This document shows positions 17,476-26,504 of a stretch of 64,000 nucleotides of DNA, piece after piece (position 1 is the first letter of the stretch; the number at the start of each line of letters is the position of its first letter). The position numbers and the translations under genes were made by a program. This DNA is from Bacteroides sp. (GTDB lineage Bacteria > Bacteroidota > Bacteroidia > Bacteroidales > Bacteroidaceae): contig NZ_JASLER010000038.1 in the NCBI RefSeq assembly GCF_030151085.1, forward strand, positions 1 to 64,000, written 5' to 3'. The notes under the pieces were generated by a model. That model was not told where the DNA came from, ran no database searches, and saw only the letters and a list, made by a program, of their open reading frames with translations.

Positions 17476-19167
17476 ATGAAACCAACAATTATTTTAAAAT
17501 ATACCTTATTGACTGCATTTGCCGCCTTTGGAGCGAATGTTATCACCTCATGTACTGATAACTTTGAAAGTCTGAACACCAGCAACATCCAGGTGAACCC
17601 GGCAGACTTGCCCTTTGCGGCACAGTGTACTGAGCCAATGACTTACTGTTATCCTCCACAACAGAATATGTTCCAGTTTTGGACTAACCTAACGATTGAC
17701 CTTTATGGTGGATTTTTTATGACTCCCAACGGTAATTTCACGAACGGAGACATGGGTGAAAATAGAGGACATAGTGGTGGTATGTACGAAAACTACTACT
17801 TACATATCTTTAATAACACACGCCGCATCATTGCACAATGCGACGTAGATGGCAACAAAGGTCTGGCAGGTGTAATGCGCGTCGTACAAGCCTACGGAAC
17901 CCTGATGACAACGGATGCTTACGGTCCGCTACCATATAGTTCCATCCTCCAGAATAAGAACGAAGCTTACTACGAATTTGACAGTCAAAAGGATTTGTAT
18001 AAGGCTATGTTCAATGATTTGAATCAAGCCATGATAGATATCAAAGCCATGAGCGCCGATGAAATAGTAAAGCTGAAAACCTTTGACTGTTGGTGTAACG
18101 GAGATACCGAACTATGGATAAAGATTGCCAATACTATGAAGCTTCGTATGGCTTTACGGCTCTCTAAACGGGAAGCTGAAGCCGGTACTGACATGAATTT
18201 AAAGGCAATGGCTACAGAAGCAGCCACAAACACCCTGGCTACCGTAAACAAGGACATCTTAATAAGTAAAGGCTTAGAAAATGAAATGTGGCTGATGTTT
18301 GCATGGGGGGATTGTGGATTCAATGCTAATTTAGTAACCCTAATGAGTGGTATGAAAGACCCGAGACAACCGTTGTATATGACTAAAAACACAGGAGATG
18401 TTAAAGATAAGAACGGCAGCACAGTAGTAGTACCTAAAAATACTCAGTATCTTGGAATCCGCTTTGCCAGCGGTCTGCCTGCCAAACCAAACGATTGGGG
18501 CAACTTCTCCGGTTGGATTCAAGGTAACGGAGGTTCTTCTTACTCCATGCCATTGCCAATCATGAAAGCCGCTGAATCATACTTCTTATTGGCAGAAGCT
18601 AAGTTAAGATGGGATATCGGCACCGAAAGTGTGAAAGATTTATACGAAAAGGGTATTCGGGTTTCTGCAGAAAACGAGTTAGCTTATAGAGGTGACTATT
18701 CAGGAGTAAAAAAATATGAAGATGGAGCGATTGACGCCTATATCAATGGCACTACCACTCAAATTGACTTTGTAGATCCGGTAACCTCTACTTTGAGCAC
18801 GCCTGCCGTAAATAAACTAAGTGTAAAATGGGATGAGGCTGCCACCAATGAACAAAAGCTTGAACGCATCATTACCCAAAAGTGGCTTGCGCTATTCCCA
18901 TTGTCAACTGAGGCATGGGCGGAACAGCGCCGTACAGGCTATCCGCATTTCCTCCCTCCATTTGTAAACGAGAGTAATGGAGGTGTAGAAACGGCAGAAG
19001 GTGTACGCCGAGTTATCTATAGCAGCCAAGCTTATGACGCCAATGCCAAAGGACTGGAAACTGGACTTAAACTTTTGGATGCTGAGAATTCGAGCAAATA
19101 TGGTATCTCCGGAGATAAAGGCGGAACGCACCTGTGGTGGGACAATGCTGATAAAGGCAACTTCTAA
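17476..19167 (+). CDS. SusD/RagB-family glycan-binding lipoprotein, second copy
   Basis: 563 residues. Lipobox VITSC-TDNFESLN. Same branch as the SusD at 12597: QFWTNLTIDLYGGFFMTPNG, ELWIKIANTMKLRMALRLSK, the IITQKWLALFPLSTEAWAEQRRTGYPHFLPP block and the ending GGTHLWWDNADKGNF. It is the partner of the SusC ending 11 bp upstream. The duplicated SusCD set may widen ligand range or separate sensing (first pair) from bulk uptake (second pair); this is inference. Confidence 0.94.
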   Translation: MKPTIILKYTLLTAFAAFGANVITSCTDNFESLNTSNIQVNPADLPFAAQCTEPMTYCYPPQQNMFQFWTNLTIDLYGGFFMTPNGNFTNGDMGENRGHSGGMYENYYLHIFNNTRRIIAQCDVDGNKGLAGVMRVVQAYGTLMTTDAYGPLPYSSILQNKNEAYYEFDSQKDLYKAMFNDLNQAMIDIKAMSADEIVKLKTFDCWCNGDTELWIKIANTMKLRMALRLSKREAEAGTDMNLKAMATEAATNTLATVNKDILISKGLENEMWLMFAWGDCGFNANLVTLMSGMKDPRQPLYMTKNTGDVKDKNGSTVVVPKNTQYLGIRFASGLPAKPNDWGNFSGWIQGNGGSSYSMPLPIMKAAESYFLLAEAKLRWDIGTESVKDLYEKGIRVSAENELAYRGDYSGVKKYEDGAIDAYINGTTTQIDFVDPVTSTLSTPAVNKLSVKWDEAATNEQKLERIITQKWLALFPLSTEAWAEQRRTGYPHFLPPFVNESNGGVETAEGVRRVIYSSQAYDANAKGLETGLKLLDAENSSKYGISGDKGGTHLWWDNADKGNF

Positions 19168-19209
19168 CACTGCGAAACTCATTATTTAACCTGACCAATT
19201 AAGTTGAAT

Positions 19210-19243
19210 AAGCGTATCTCAATCGTACGGTTGAGATACGCTT
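19210..19243 (+). terminator. Perfect 13-bp hairpin between susD2 and GH84
   Basis: AAGCGTATCTCAA (19210-19222) and TTGAGATACGCTT (19231-19243) pair perfectly around an 8-nt loop. No T-run follows, so it may be a weak terminator, a processing or stability hairpin that sets GH84 level relative to SusCD, or an attenuator. Confidence 0.6.
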
Positions 19244-19284
19244 CATATATATCAGGCATTATGTATAAACGAATCTATCACATC

Positions 19285-21846
19285 ATGATAAATTACAAGA
19301 AAAATCTAACCCTATTAGCGGTCACTCTATTTATGTGTAGCAATCTTGTGGCACAAGAACAGGACATTGATTTAAACACACAAAGGTCAGAATCTCAAGA
19401 TATTCTTATGGTTCCCGGCAAAGTTATAGATCACAAAGGATTGATTATTAATCCCACCCCTCACAATATTAAACTTGTGGAAGGCGGCAAGCTTGATATA
19501 TCAAAAGGCATCAACCTAAAGGATATACAAGGAAAATTCTCTTCTGACCTAGGATTTGCGAATCTTAGTAAAAGAGGAACAAAACTTATGATCGACTTTG
19601 GAGAAAAGGTTTCGCTCAAATCGGGAGTAAAAAGCATTTCAGGCGCATATTCAATCAGCATTGACGGAAAAGGTATATCCATTATCGGATATGATGAAAA
19701 GGGTGCTTTCTACGGAATACAGACTCTTCGCCAAATAATGAAAAGTCCCATTTCAGCAAACAACAAACTGCCGCATTTAAAAATCAATGATTACCCCGAT
19801 CTTCCGTATAGAGGGGTTGTAGAAGGATTTTATGGTACACCTTGGTCGCACCAAGTAAGGCTATCGCTTATAGACTTTTACGGTCAATTCAAAATGAATT
19901 ACTACTTGTATGGTCCAAAAGATGACCCCTATCACAGTTGTCCCAACTGGCGTCTCCCCTATCCCGAAAAAGAAGCCGAAAGTATCAAAGAACTGGTGAC
20001 TGCCTGTAATCGTAATCGAGTAGACTTTGTATGGGCCATTCATCCGGGACAGGATATCAAGTGGAATGATACCGACTACAATAATCTGGTTCATAAATTC
20101 AACCTGATGTATGATCTCGGTGTACATTCGTTCGCCATCTTTTTTGACGATATCGAAGGCGAAGGTACAAACCCAACGAAACAGACCGAGTTGCTGAACA
20201 GGTTGAATAGAGACTTTGTGAAAGCAAAAGGGGATGTGTCCCCTCTCATTGTTTGTCCGACAGACTATTCCAAACTTTGGGCAAACCCCACCCCACAAGG
20301 AAGCCTGAGCATATATGGTAATACTCTGGATCCCTCAATCAATGTATTTTGGACTGGCGATGTTGTGTGCAGCGATCTTACCAAAGAGACAATGGACTGG
20401 GTAAACTCCCGAATCAAACGCCCCGCACTATATTGGTGGAACTTCCCCGTTACCGACTATGCACGTCATATCATCATGCAAGGTCCTGCCTATGGTCTCG
20501 ACACCTCGCTCACCTCAAATGACCTTTGCGGATTAATCAGCAATCCGATGGAACACGGTGAAGCCTCCAAGCTGGCACTTTACGGCGTAGCCGATTATGC
20601 TTGGAACATAGCGGGATACAACCCTATCGACAACTGGGAACGCGGCATTGCCGAACTCACCCCTGAAGCAAAAGAAGCGTACAGAACTTTTGCCATTCAT
20701 TCGTGTGATACGGAAACCGGATACCGGAGAGCTGAATCGTGGGAAACAGAGACGTTCAGAATAAATAGCTACACTAAAGAAGAATTCAACAACCTGCAAA
20801 GAGAGTTTGAAAAAATAGAAAAGGCTCCCGCAGAGATGGAAGATAAATGTGCAAATAAGATACTCCTTAATGAACTTCGTCCCTGGCTCGTGGAGTTTGG
20901 CAAACTCGGTACCAGAGGAAAGAAAGTGTTGGACTTGATAGAGCTTTACACGAAAGCTGACAATACAACATTCTGGACTGCATACATTAATAATCTGATG
21001 ACGGAAGAAGACCGTAAAGCATTCAATGCCCACAAATCCGGTACAATGAAAATGCAATCGTTCTATGAAAATGCAATGGACGATTTATTGAAAAAGTTCT
21101 ATGTAAAACTGACGGGAGAGCTTCCTCTTTCTTACAGGGCAATAGGTTCATTCAAAAACCTCAGTACTATTCAGAGCAAACTGATGTTTGACAATGACAC
21201 TACTACATTCTACACTTCGGGCACTTCGCAGGACAACCAGAGCTGGATTGGCGCTGATCTCGGCAATGCAAAAGAGATTTCCGAAATTTCCATTCTGCAA
21301 GGCAGGAATTCGGAGGACGATGTAGATTACTTTGACAACGCTCTAGTAGAGTATTCGGAAGACGGAAAAAGCTGGACTGCACTTACTGACAGCCTCCAAA
21401 AACAGTATGTAATAAACTGGAGCGGGACTCCCGTGAAAGCCCGATATGTCCGGCTAAAGAGACTTTCATCAACAAAGAGTAACTGGGCTGCTGTCCGCTC
21501 ATTTGAAATAAATCCGATAAAAGTGAAGAACCTGAACTTTCACATTGAGGCTGACGACTTAGAAAAGGCTCTCTTGGCATTTGATAAAAATCCTTCTACT
21601 TCGTACATCAACAATGGTGTTTTATCCTTCACGCTTCCCAAAGATATTTCAGGATGCACTCTGTTACTCAAACCGAATTCATCAAAAGGACCTTTAAAGC
21701 TACTTCAATATTCCTCTGATCATAAATTGCTGGCAGAAACAACACTAAGCACTCCTTTCATAAAAGTAGATTTTGCAAAGGGAACAGAGAAAGTTGAAAT
21801 TGATGGAGCTATAGAGATATTTGAAATTATCTTTATTCCTTCTTAA
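19285..21846 (+). CDS. GH84 beta-N-acetylglucosaminidase (O-GlcNAcase/hyaluronidase-like)
   Basis: I prefer the ATG at 19285 because it gives a signal peptide (MINYKKNLTLLAVTLFMCSNLVAQ); upstream in-frame starts at 19204 and 19261 would place hairpin-derived residues before it. 853 residues. Order: GH20b-like N-terminal domain, GH84 (beta/alpha)8 domain beginning GVVEGFYGTPWS, with the catalytic aspartate pair D288-D289 in FFDDIEGEG, a helical region, and a C-terminal discoidin-like domain (LMFDNDTTTFYTS...SWIGADLG) plus a further sandwich. BtGH84 of B. thetaiotaomicron is the characterised relative; this protein is somewhat longer. It should cleave terminal beta-GlcNAc by substrate-assisted catalysis and is the last gene of the plus-strand PUL. 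Confidence 0.95.
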   Translation: MINYKKNLTLLAVTLFMCSNLVAQEQDIDLNTQRSESQDILMVPGKVIDHKGLIINPTPHNIKLVEGGKLDISKGINLKDIQGKFSSDLGFANLSKRGTKLMIDFGEKVSLKSGVKSISGAYSISIDGKGISIIGYDEKGAFYGIQTLRQIMKSPISANNKLPHLKINDYPDLPYRGVVEGFYGTPWSHQVRLSLIDFYGQFKMNYYLYGPKDDPYHSCPNWRLPYPEKEAESIKELVTACNRNRVDFVWAIHPGQDIKWNDTDYNNLVHKFNLMYDLGVHSFAIFFDDIEGEGTNPTKQTELLNRLNRDFVKAKGDVSPLIVCPTDYSKLWANPTPQGSLSIYGNTLDPSINVFWTGDVVCSDLTKETMDWVNSRIKRPALYWWNFPVTDYARHIIMQGPAYGLDTSLTSNDLCGLISNPMEHGEASKLALYGVADYAWNIAGYNPIDNWERGIAELTPEAKEAYRTFAIHSCDTETGYRRAESWETETFRINSYTKEEFNNLQREFEKIEKAPAEMEDKCANKILLNELRPWLVEFGKLGTRGKKVLDLIELYTKADNTTFWTAYINNLMTEEDRKAFNAHKSGTMKMQSFYENAMDDLLKKFYVKLTGELPLSYRAIGSFKNLSTIQSKLMFDNDTTTFYTSGTSQDNQSWIGADLGNAKEISEISILQGRNSEDDVDYFDNALVEYSEDGKSWTALTDSLQKQYVINWSGTPVKARYVRLKRLSSTKSNWAAVRSFEINPIKVKNLNFHIEADDLEKALLAFDKNPSTSYINNGVLSFTLPKDISGCTLLLKPNSSKGPLKLLQYSSDHKLLAETTLSTPFIKVDFAKGTEKVEIDGAIEIFEIIFIPS

Positions 21847-21865
21847 CTTCATTCCAAGGAATAAC

Positions 21866-21911
21866 CAACTCATATTCAAATGGAAAGGGCTTTCCGTTTG
21901 AATATGAGTTG
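21866..21911. terminator. Bidirectional terminator between GH84 and GH43 genes
   Basis: A 15-bp stem (21866-21880 with 21897-21911, outer part AACTCATATTCAAA) encloses a second GGAAA/TTTCC stem. A TCTTTTAATA stretch follows on the plus strand. The genes on each side are convergent, so it can serve both. Confidence 0.85.
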
Positions 21912-21916
21912 CTCTT

Positions 21917-24367
21917 TTAATATAGAGTGTAATTCTTTACTTGCTCCCAGTAATTCTCTAACTTCTCGGCTTCCGATGTCGTTATTTGGATGATAGCACC
22001 ATGCTTGGGAGCTGTAAAATTAGTAGTTTTCATTACTCCCTCGTTAAAACGCCCCAAATTTTTGAAGTTAACAAAATCTGAGGTTTCGATAAAAGCAAAG
22101 TTATGAGGATTTACGCTATAAACGTCGTACATCAACACCCATTTGTCTTCACCAATTCGTTTCCATACGTTGGGAGCTTCGCATGCTTTCGGTTCATAGT
22201 CATACCAACGGGGATCGAACTCAAAATTTCCGTTAGCTCTATCCGAAACAGCGTGTTTTATGCCCGCAGGTCCATCATGGGCTACATAAAACAAGTGATA
22301 TTTATCACCGACCTTGGTAATGTCTCCGTCAATAGCCGAAACTTTCTCATTGGGATACTCAAACAGAATTTGAGGCAAGGTTTCAATGGTATCAAAGTCA
22401 TCGTTTACGTATACATAGTATAATTTATTCGCCTCGTTCTTAAAGCGCATAGTGAAATATATCATCAATTTGCCTTTGTGTTCATCATAAGTCACCTCAG
22501 GTGCCCATGCACAACCTATCTCACTCATGGCAGCTGACATTTGATCAAAACGAATATTAGTACGTTTCCAGTTTATCAAATCCCATGATTTCATCAATAC
22601 CAGTCCACGGTTATTACCCCAACCATATACTTTACCATCACGCTCCCATTCAGTCTCACGGTAACCATCCCTCTTAGCAAAGACATGCAAGTCGGTCATA
22701 GCCAAATAAAAAGCGCCATCGGGTCCACGATAGATGTGTGGGTCGCGAATTCCCTTTTGATAGGCGATTGTATCTCCGGCCATTACAGGTTTACCATCAT
22801 TTAATGCAGTAAATGTATACCCATCGTGACTGACAGCCATATAAAGACCATGCGTTTCATCCTTGTGACAAACCATCAAATAAGCACTCATATCTTTCTC
22901 TTGAGGAATGGCGTTACGGTAACGGAACCGACTAAAATCTGCACCTCCCTTACCGGCAGAAAGTAAACCGATGCGCAAGGCATAAAAGCCTTTATAATTA
23001 TTATGATGCAATGATGATACATTTAGGTTTTCGACTAATGTAATCCATTCGGTACCCTCTTTACTGACTTGTATTCTTATCCTGTTTCCTTGATTTTGGA
23101 TTTTGGCTATGAACTTCTTACCTATTTTATTGGGTACTTCAAACTTATTTTCAGCATCCCGGTAAATAGTGAATTTCTTTCCATCGGATGTTATACCTGA
23201 ATAGGCTTTTTCGTTATAGAATAAGACAAGCCCAGCTACATTCCCTACACCGACATTGACTGTGACCTGTGTTTCATAATTCTTATCTTCAACGGTAGTC
23301 AGCAGCAGACGGGCATTGGCAGGAGTATTTCCTTTTGCCTTCACCATCAAAGTTTGATTAATAAAGTTCAGAGAGGCAGGAGCATATTCCTGCCAAAAGG
23401 TCCATTGCAGTCCTAATTGGGGTCTATCAAAATCATCTGATAATTGCAATCCGTGTTTTATCTTCTGTGAGACTTTTATAGGCTTAGCAGTCGATTTCGT
23501 GCGATACCATCCATCAGAAGTCCATTCGATAGGTTCTATTAGAGTAGAACGCCCCAAGGTATGATAACCTTTAGCATAAGCATGATATATTATCCACCAA
23601 TTTCCATTCACATCGTCAATCAATGTACCGTGTCCTTTCGACCACCAGTTGTCTGTTGAGCTATAAGTATGCACTATCGGATTATAAGGAGAGTTTTCCC
23701 AAGGTCCAAGAATACTCTTTGAACGAGCGGCAACAACCATGTGACTAGTTGCCGGACCAGCTGTTCCTCCTTGTGCGGAAGTCAGATAATAATAGCCATT
23801 GTGATAGTTCAACTTCGGTGATTCTAAACACATGCATTCCGTTTCCCATTGCTCCGGATATTTCCATCCATCATATACTTGCTTCTTTTCTCCAATAGTA
23901 GCAAGCCCATCTTCTGTCAGCTGAATTACCTCTCCTTCATTGACATATAGATAACGGTTGCCATTCTCATCAGTTATATGTCCAGGGTCAATGCCACTAA
24001 CTTTCAAATCAACTGGTTTACTCCACGGACCTTTGATGTCAGTTGCCCATATCACCCAGTTGGTTCCTGCCGCCGGATAATAAATATAGTATTTGCCTTT
24101 ATATTTCAATAAATCGGGTGCCATAGCGGAACCTTCATATTCAGGCATTGCACGACAAATCGGTTCCCAATTTATCAAATCCCTCGAATGCCAGATAAGA
24201 AAACCAGGTGCATAATAAAAAGGAGAATGAGTCATGTAATAGTCTTCTCCTTCACGCATAACCGTAGGATCGGGATAATCACCTGGCAGAATTGCTTTGG
24301 GATAGTCTTGTGCTGCCAGTGTGGTTATAATGGTAAAGACATAAGTAATCAATAATATTTTCTTCAT
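21917..24367 (-). CDS. Double GH43 protein: GH43 - beta-sandwich - GH43
   Basis: The start at 24367 gives a signal peptide (MKKILLITYVFTIITTLAAQ) and 816 residues. Residues about 25-310 form a five-bladed GH43 propeller with base D33 in GDYPDP, the modulating Asp in GIDPGH and the acid Glu in CLESPKL. About 320-520 is a beta-xylosidase-type concanavalin-like sandwich (LSDDFDRPQLGLQWTFWQEY). About 530-800 is a second, different GH43-like propeller with its own set: RDPHI, IDGDIT and CEAPNVW. Both sets look intact, so two activities in one polypeptide are plausible. GH43 enzymes act on alpha-L-arabinofuranosides, beta-xylosides or galactans; the exact linkage cannot be told. It is downstream of susD but separated from it by a strong terminator-like hairpin. 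Confidence 0.9.
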   Translation of the reverse strand: MKKILLITYVFTIITTLAAQDYPKAILPGDYPDPTVMREGEDYYMTHSPFYYAPGFLIWHSRDLINWEPICRAMPEYEGSAMAPDLLKYKGKYYIYYPAAGTNWVIWATDIKGPWSKPVDLKVSGIDPGHITDENGNRYLYVNEGEVIQLTEDGLATIGEKKQVYDGWKYPEQWETECMCLESPKLNYHNGYYYLTSAQGGTAGPATSHMVVAARSKSILGPWENSPYNPIVHTYSSTDNWWSKGHGTLIDDVNGNWWIIYHAYAKGYHTLGRSTLIEPIEWTSDGWYRTKSTAKPIKVSQKIKHGLQLSDDFDRPQLGLQWTFWQEYAPASLNFINQTLMVKAKGNTPANARLLLTTVEDKNYETQVTVNVGVGNVAGLVLFYNEKAYSGITSDGKKFTIYRDAENKFEVPNKIGKKFIAKIQNQGNRIRIQVSKEGTEWITLVENLNVSSLHHNNYKGFYALRIGLLSAGKGGADFSRFRYRNAIPQEKDMSAYLMVCHKDETHGLYMAVSHDGYTFTALNDGKPVMAGDTIAYQKGIRDPHIYRGPDGAFYLAMTDLHVFAKRDGYRETEWERDGKVYGWGNNRGLVLMKSWDLINWKRTNIRFDQMSAAMSEIGCAWAPEVTYDEHKGKLMIYFTMRFKNEANKLYYVYVNDDFDTIETLPQILFEYPNEKVSAIDGDITKVGDKYHLFYVAHDGPAGIKHAVSDRANGNFEFDPRWYDYEPKACEAPNVWKRIGEDKWVLMYDVYSVNPHNFAFIETSDFVNFKNLGRFNEGVMKTTNFTAPKHGAIIQITTSEAEKLENYWEQVKNYTLY

Positions 24368-24410
24368 ATTTAATATTTTATCATTTTGAGAACAGTGATA
24401 CAAAATAAGC

Positions 24411-24457
24411 AATAAATAGGAGTTAGCTTCTAATTGAAGCAATAACTCCTATTTATT
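24411..24457 (-). terminator. Strong terminator after the minus-strand susCD
   Basis: AATAAATAGGAGTTA (24411-24425) pairs perfectly with 24443-24457, and an inner GCTTC/GAAGC stem extends it to about 20 bp with a 2-nt bulge. On the minus strand the stem is followed by GCTTATTTTG, moderately T-rich. It lies 56 bp past the susD stop and 44 bp before the GH43 start, so GH43 probably depends on its own promoter or on read-through. Confidence 0.75.
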
Positions 24458-24512
24458 ATTATAAAGATTAACCGATACTTCTCAATAAGTCAATCACTAT
24501 TGAGTAATTAAT

Positions 24513-26480
24513 TTACCAATCCGGATTCTGCAATAAATTACCATTGAGACGTATTTCATCTGTAGGTATTGGCTGCAAATAATCTTTCTGTTTGAATTGG
24601 CGGTCTACTATAGTACTACCAATAACGCATCCCGGCTCCATTGGAGTTAAACCGGCATATTCAGGAAAGTCTACACGTTCTTGCAAAATAACCGCAGTTG
24701 GGAATGCCTCAGCACTATACACAGGTTTATTATCAATAGGACTTATTAAAGTCTTGATGTAAGAGTCTTTACCTTTGTAAGAAAGATAAATACCGCATGT
24801 TGGTTGGCCAGAAAGAGTTTTCTCTGCTATTCCCCATCGGCAAAGATCGTTAAAGCGTAATCTTTCGGCATATAATTCGCAAGCACGTTCGCGACGTATT
24901 TCACCTAACATAGTAAGATGTCCATATCCTTTTTCATCGGCTATGCGATTGGCTCCGGCAAGTAAAGCAGTATTCAGTGGTGCTACTCCCGCACGTTCAC
25001 GAACTTTATTGATAGACTTATTCAAATCGTCATCAGAAATTTCTCCATTGCCCAATTCACAGACTGCTTCAGCATAAGTTAGATACATTTCTGCCAAGCG
25101 AATATGCATACAGTCCGGAGCTTCAGCACCATTGGTTTTAACGCTAGCCATTTCTGTACGATACTTACGGCTTCCGACACTACCTCCGGCCAGAGAACGA
25201 TAATTAGGTACATTCATATATGTACCAGGAGCTAAAGTAGTTATATCAGTACTATAATTAGCACCGGAACCATACATACCATATCCCCAACTCCAAGAGA
25301 ACTCTTCTTTCCAATCCGTTTTAGCAGCATTCTGTACAGCGCGAAAACGCCAGTCACGATTTTTCATCTCGGACATAAAGTCAGTATAGCCTTGAAACAA
25401 GGGAGAGAGATGAACCGGTAGACCATCAGTACAAAGGTACATATCGGCTAATTTACGTGTCATACCTGCATACCAAGTATGAGTAAAGAACAACTTGGAC
25501 GGACGATTTGTAGCATCATATACCGAACGAAAAATAGATTCTTTATTGGTACTCTTATCCATACCAGCAGGATTGGAGTCGCCACCTTCCAAATTAAAGA
25601 GATAGTAATAACTACAATGCGCATACATATCATCATTGCCAGTACCTTTCACTGTTTCAACCCCTTTCCATAGGGCGAAAGCATTATTTTCCATAACTTC
25701 CTTCGACAAGTTCTTTGCCATAGTCAATAAACTCTCCACAGAAGGATATCCCTCCGGTTTGTGGGTACCGGCACCGAATTTTGTTCCGTCACCGTCTGTC
25801 TTCTCTCCAACATATTTATCCCAAGTACCAGCATAAAGGCATACACGAGCTTTGAAAGCTTTGGCTGCCTCCAAAGTTACTTGCCCATCATTAGAGGTAC
25901 TTGCAACGGTAGTCCCTGCCAATTTAACGATAGTTGCATCCAAATCATCAAGAACCTGTTTGATAACCTCATAACGGGATGCACGTTTACCCTGTAAGAT
26001 TGCAGCATCGTTCGTATCAGGTGATTTAGTAGCTATAATCACACCACCATATCGCTGTACCAGAAAAAAATGATGCCATGCACGGAAGAAATACGCCTGC
26101 CCTATTGAACCCGCAATCTCATCTTGATTGGTATATTTCTCACCCTTTGCAATCAAATCGTTGCAACGGCGTATCCATCTATATACAGTAGTATAATAAG
26201 TATCGGAAGTCGGAGTAGAACCTAGACCCGTGCTACCGCCTCCTGTATCTGTTCCACCGTCAAAACCCAAACCTTCTATTACTCCCTTATTAGCATCAGC
26301 TACTTCCCATGCAAAAATATCTTCATGCAATTTCAAGGCAGCAGCAACAAAATCACTCTTTTTATTGAAGTAGATGGCTTCTGTTTGTTGGTCGAGCGGA
26401 TCCAAATCCAGGAAGTTGCTGCAACCGGTTGTCAACAATGCACCAGCCAACAATGCTATAAATATATTATTCTTTTTCAT
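24513..26480 (-). CDS. SusD/RagB-family lipoprotein
   Basis: 655 residues, the canonical SusD branch (unlike the two at 12.6 and 17.5 kb). Lipobox LLTTGC-SNFLDLDPLDQQTEAIYF. The N-terminal helices (IRRCNDLIAKGE, AYFFRAWHHFFLVQRYGGVI) and the C-terminal LAEMYLTYAEAVCELG, INKVRERAGVAPL and IRRERACELYAERLRFNDLCRWG are standard, ending YLQPIPTDEIRLNGNLLQNPDW. It is the surface lid of the SusC transporter 24 bp upstream. Substrate unknown. Confidence 0.96.
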   Translation of the reverse strand: MKKNNIFIALLAGALLTTGCSNFLDLDPLDQQTEAIYFNKKSDFVAAALKLHEDIFAWEVADANKGVIEGLGFDGGTDTGGGSTGLGSTPTSDTYYTTVYRWIRRCNDLIAKGEKYTNQDEIAGSIGQAYFFRAWHHFFLVQRYGGVIIATKSPDTNDAAILQGKRASRYEVIKQVLDDLDATIVKLAGTTVASTSNDGQVTLEAAKAFKARVCLYAGTWDKYVGEKTDGDGTKFGAGTHKPEGYPSVESLLTMAKNLSKEVMENNAFALWKGVETVKGTGNDDMYAHCSYYYLFNLEGGDSNPAGMDKSTNKESIFRSVYDATNRPSKLFFTHTWYAGMTRKLADMYLCTDGLPVHLSPLFQGYTDFMSEMKNRDWRFRAVQNAAKTDWKEEFSWSWGYGMYGSGANYSTDITTLAPGTYMNVPNYRSLAGGSVGSRKYRTEMASVKTNGAEAPDCMHIRLAEMYLTYAEAVCELGNGEISDDDLNKSINKVRERAGVAPLNTALLAGANRIADEKGYGHLTMLGEIRRERACELYAERLRFNDLCRWGIAEKTLSGQPTCGIYLSYKGKDSYIKTLISPIDNKPVYSAEAFPTAVILQERVDFPEYAGLTPMEPGCVIGSTIVDRQFKQKDYLQPIPTDEIRLNGNLLQNPDW

Positions 26481-26504
26481 AATCGTTCTTTATTTGATGG
26501 TTAA

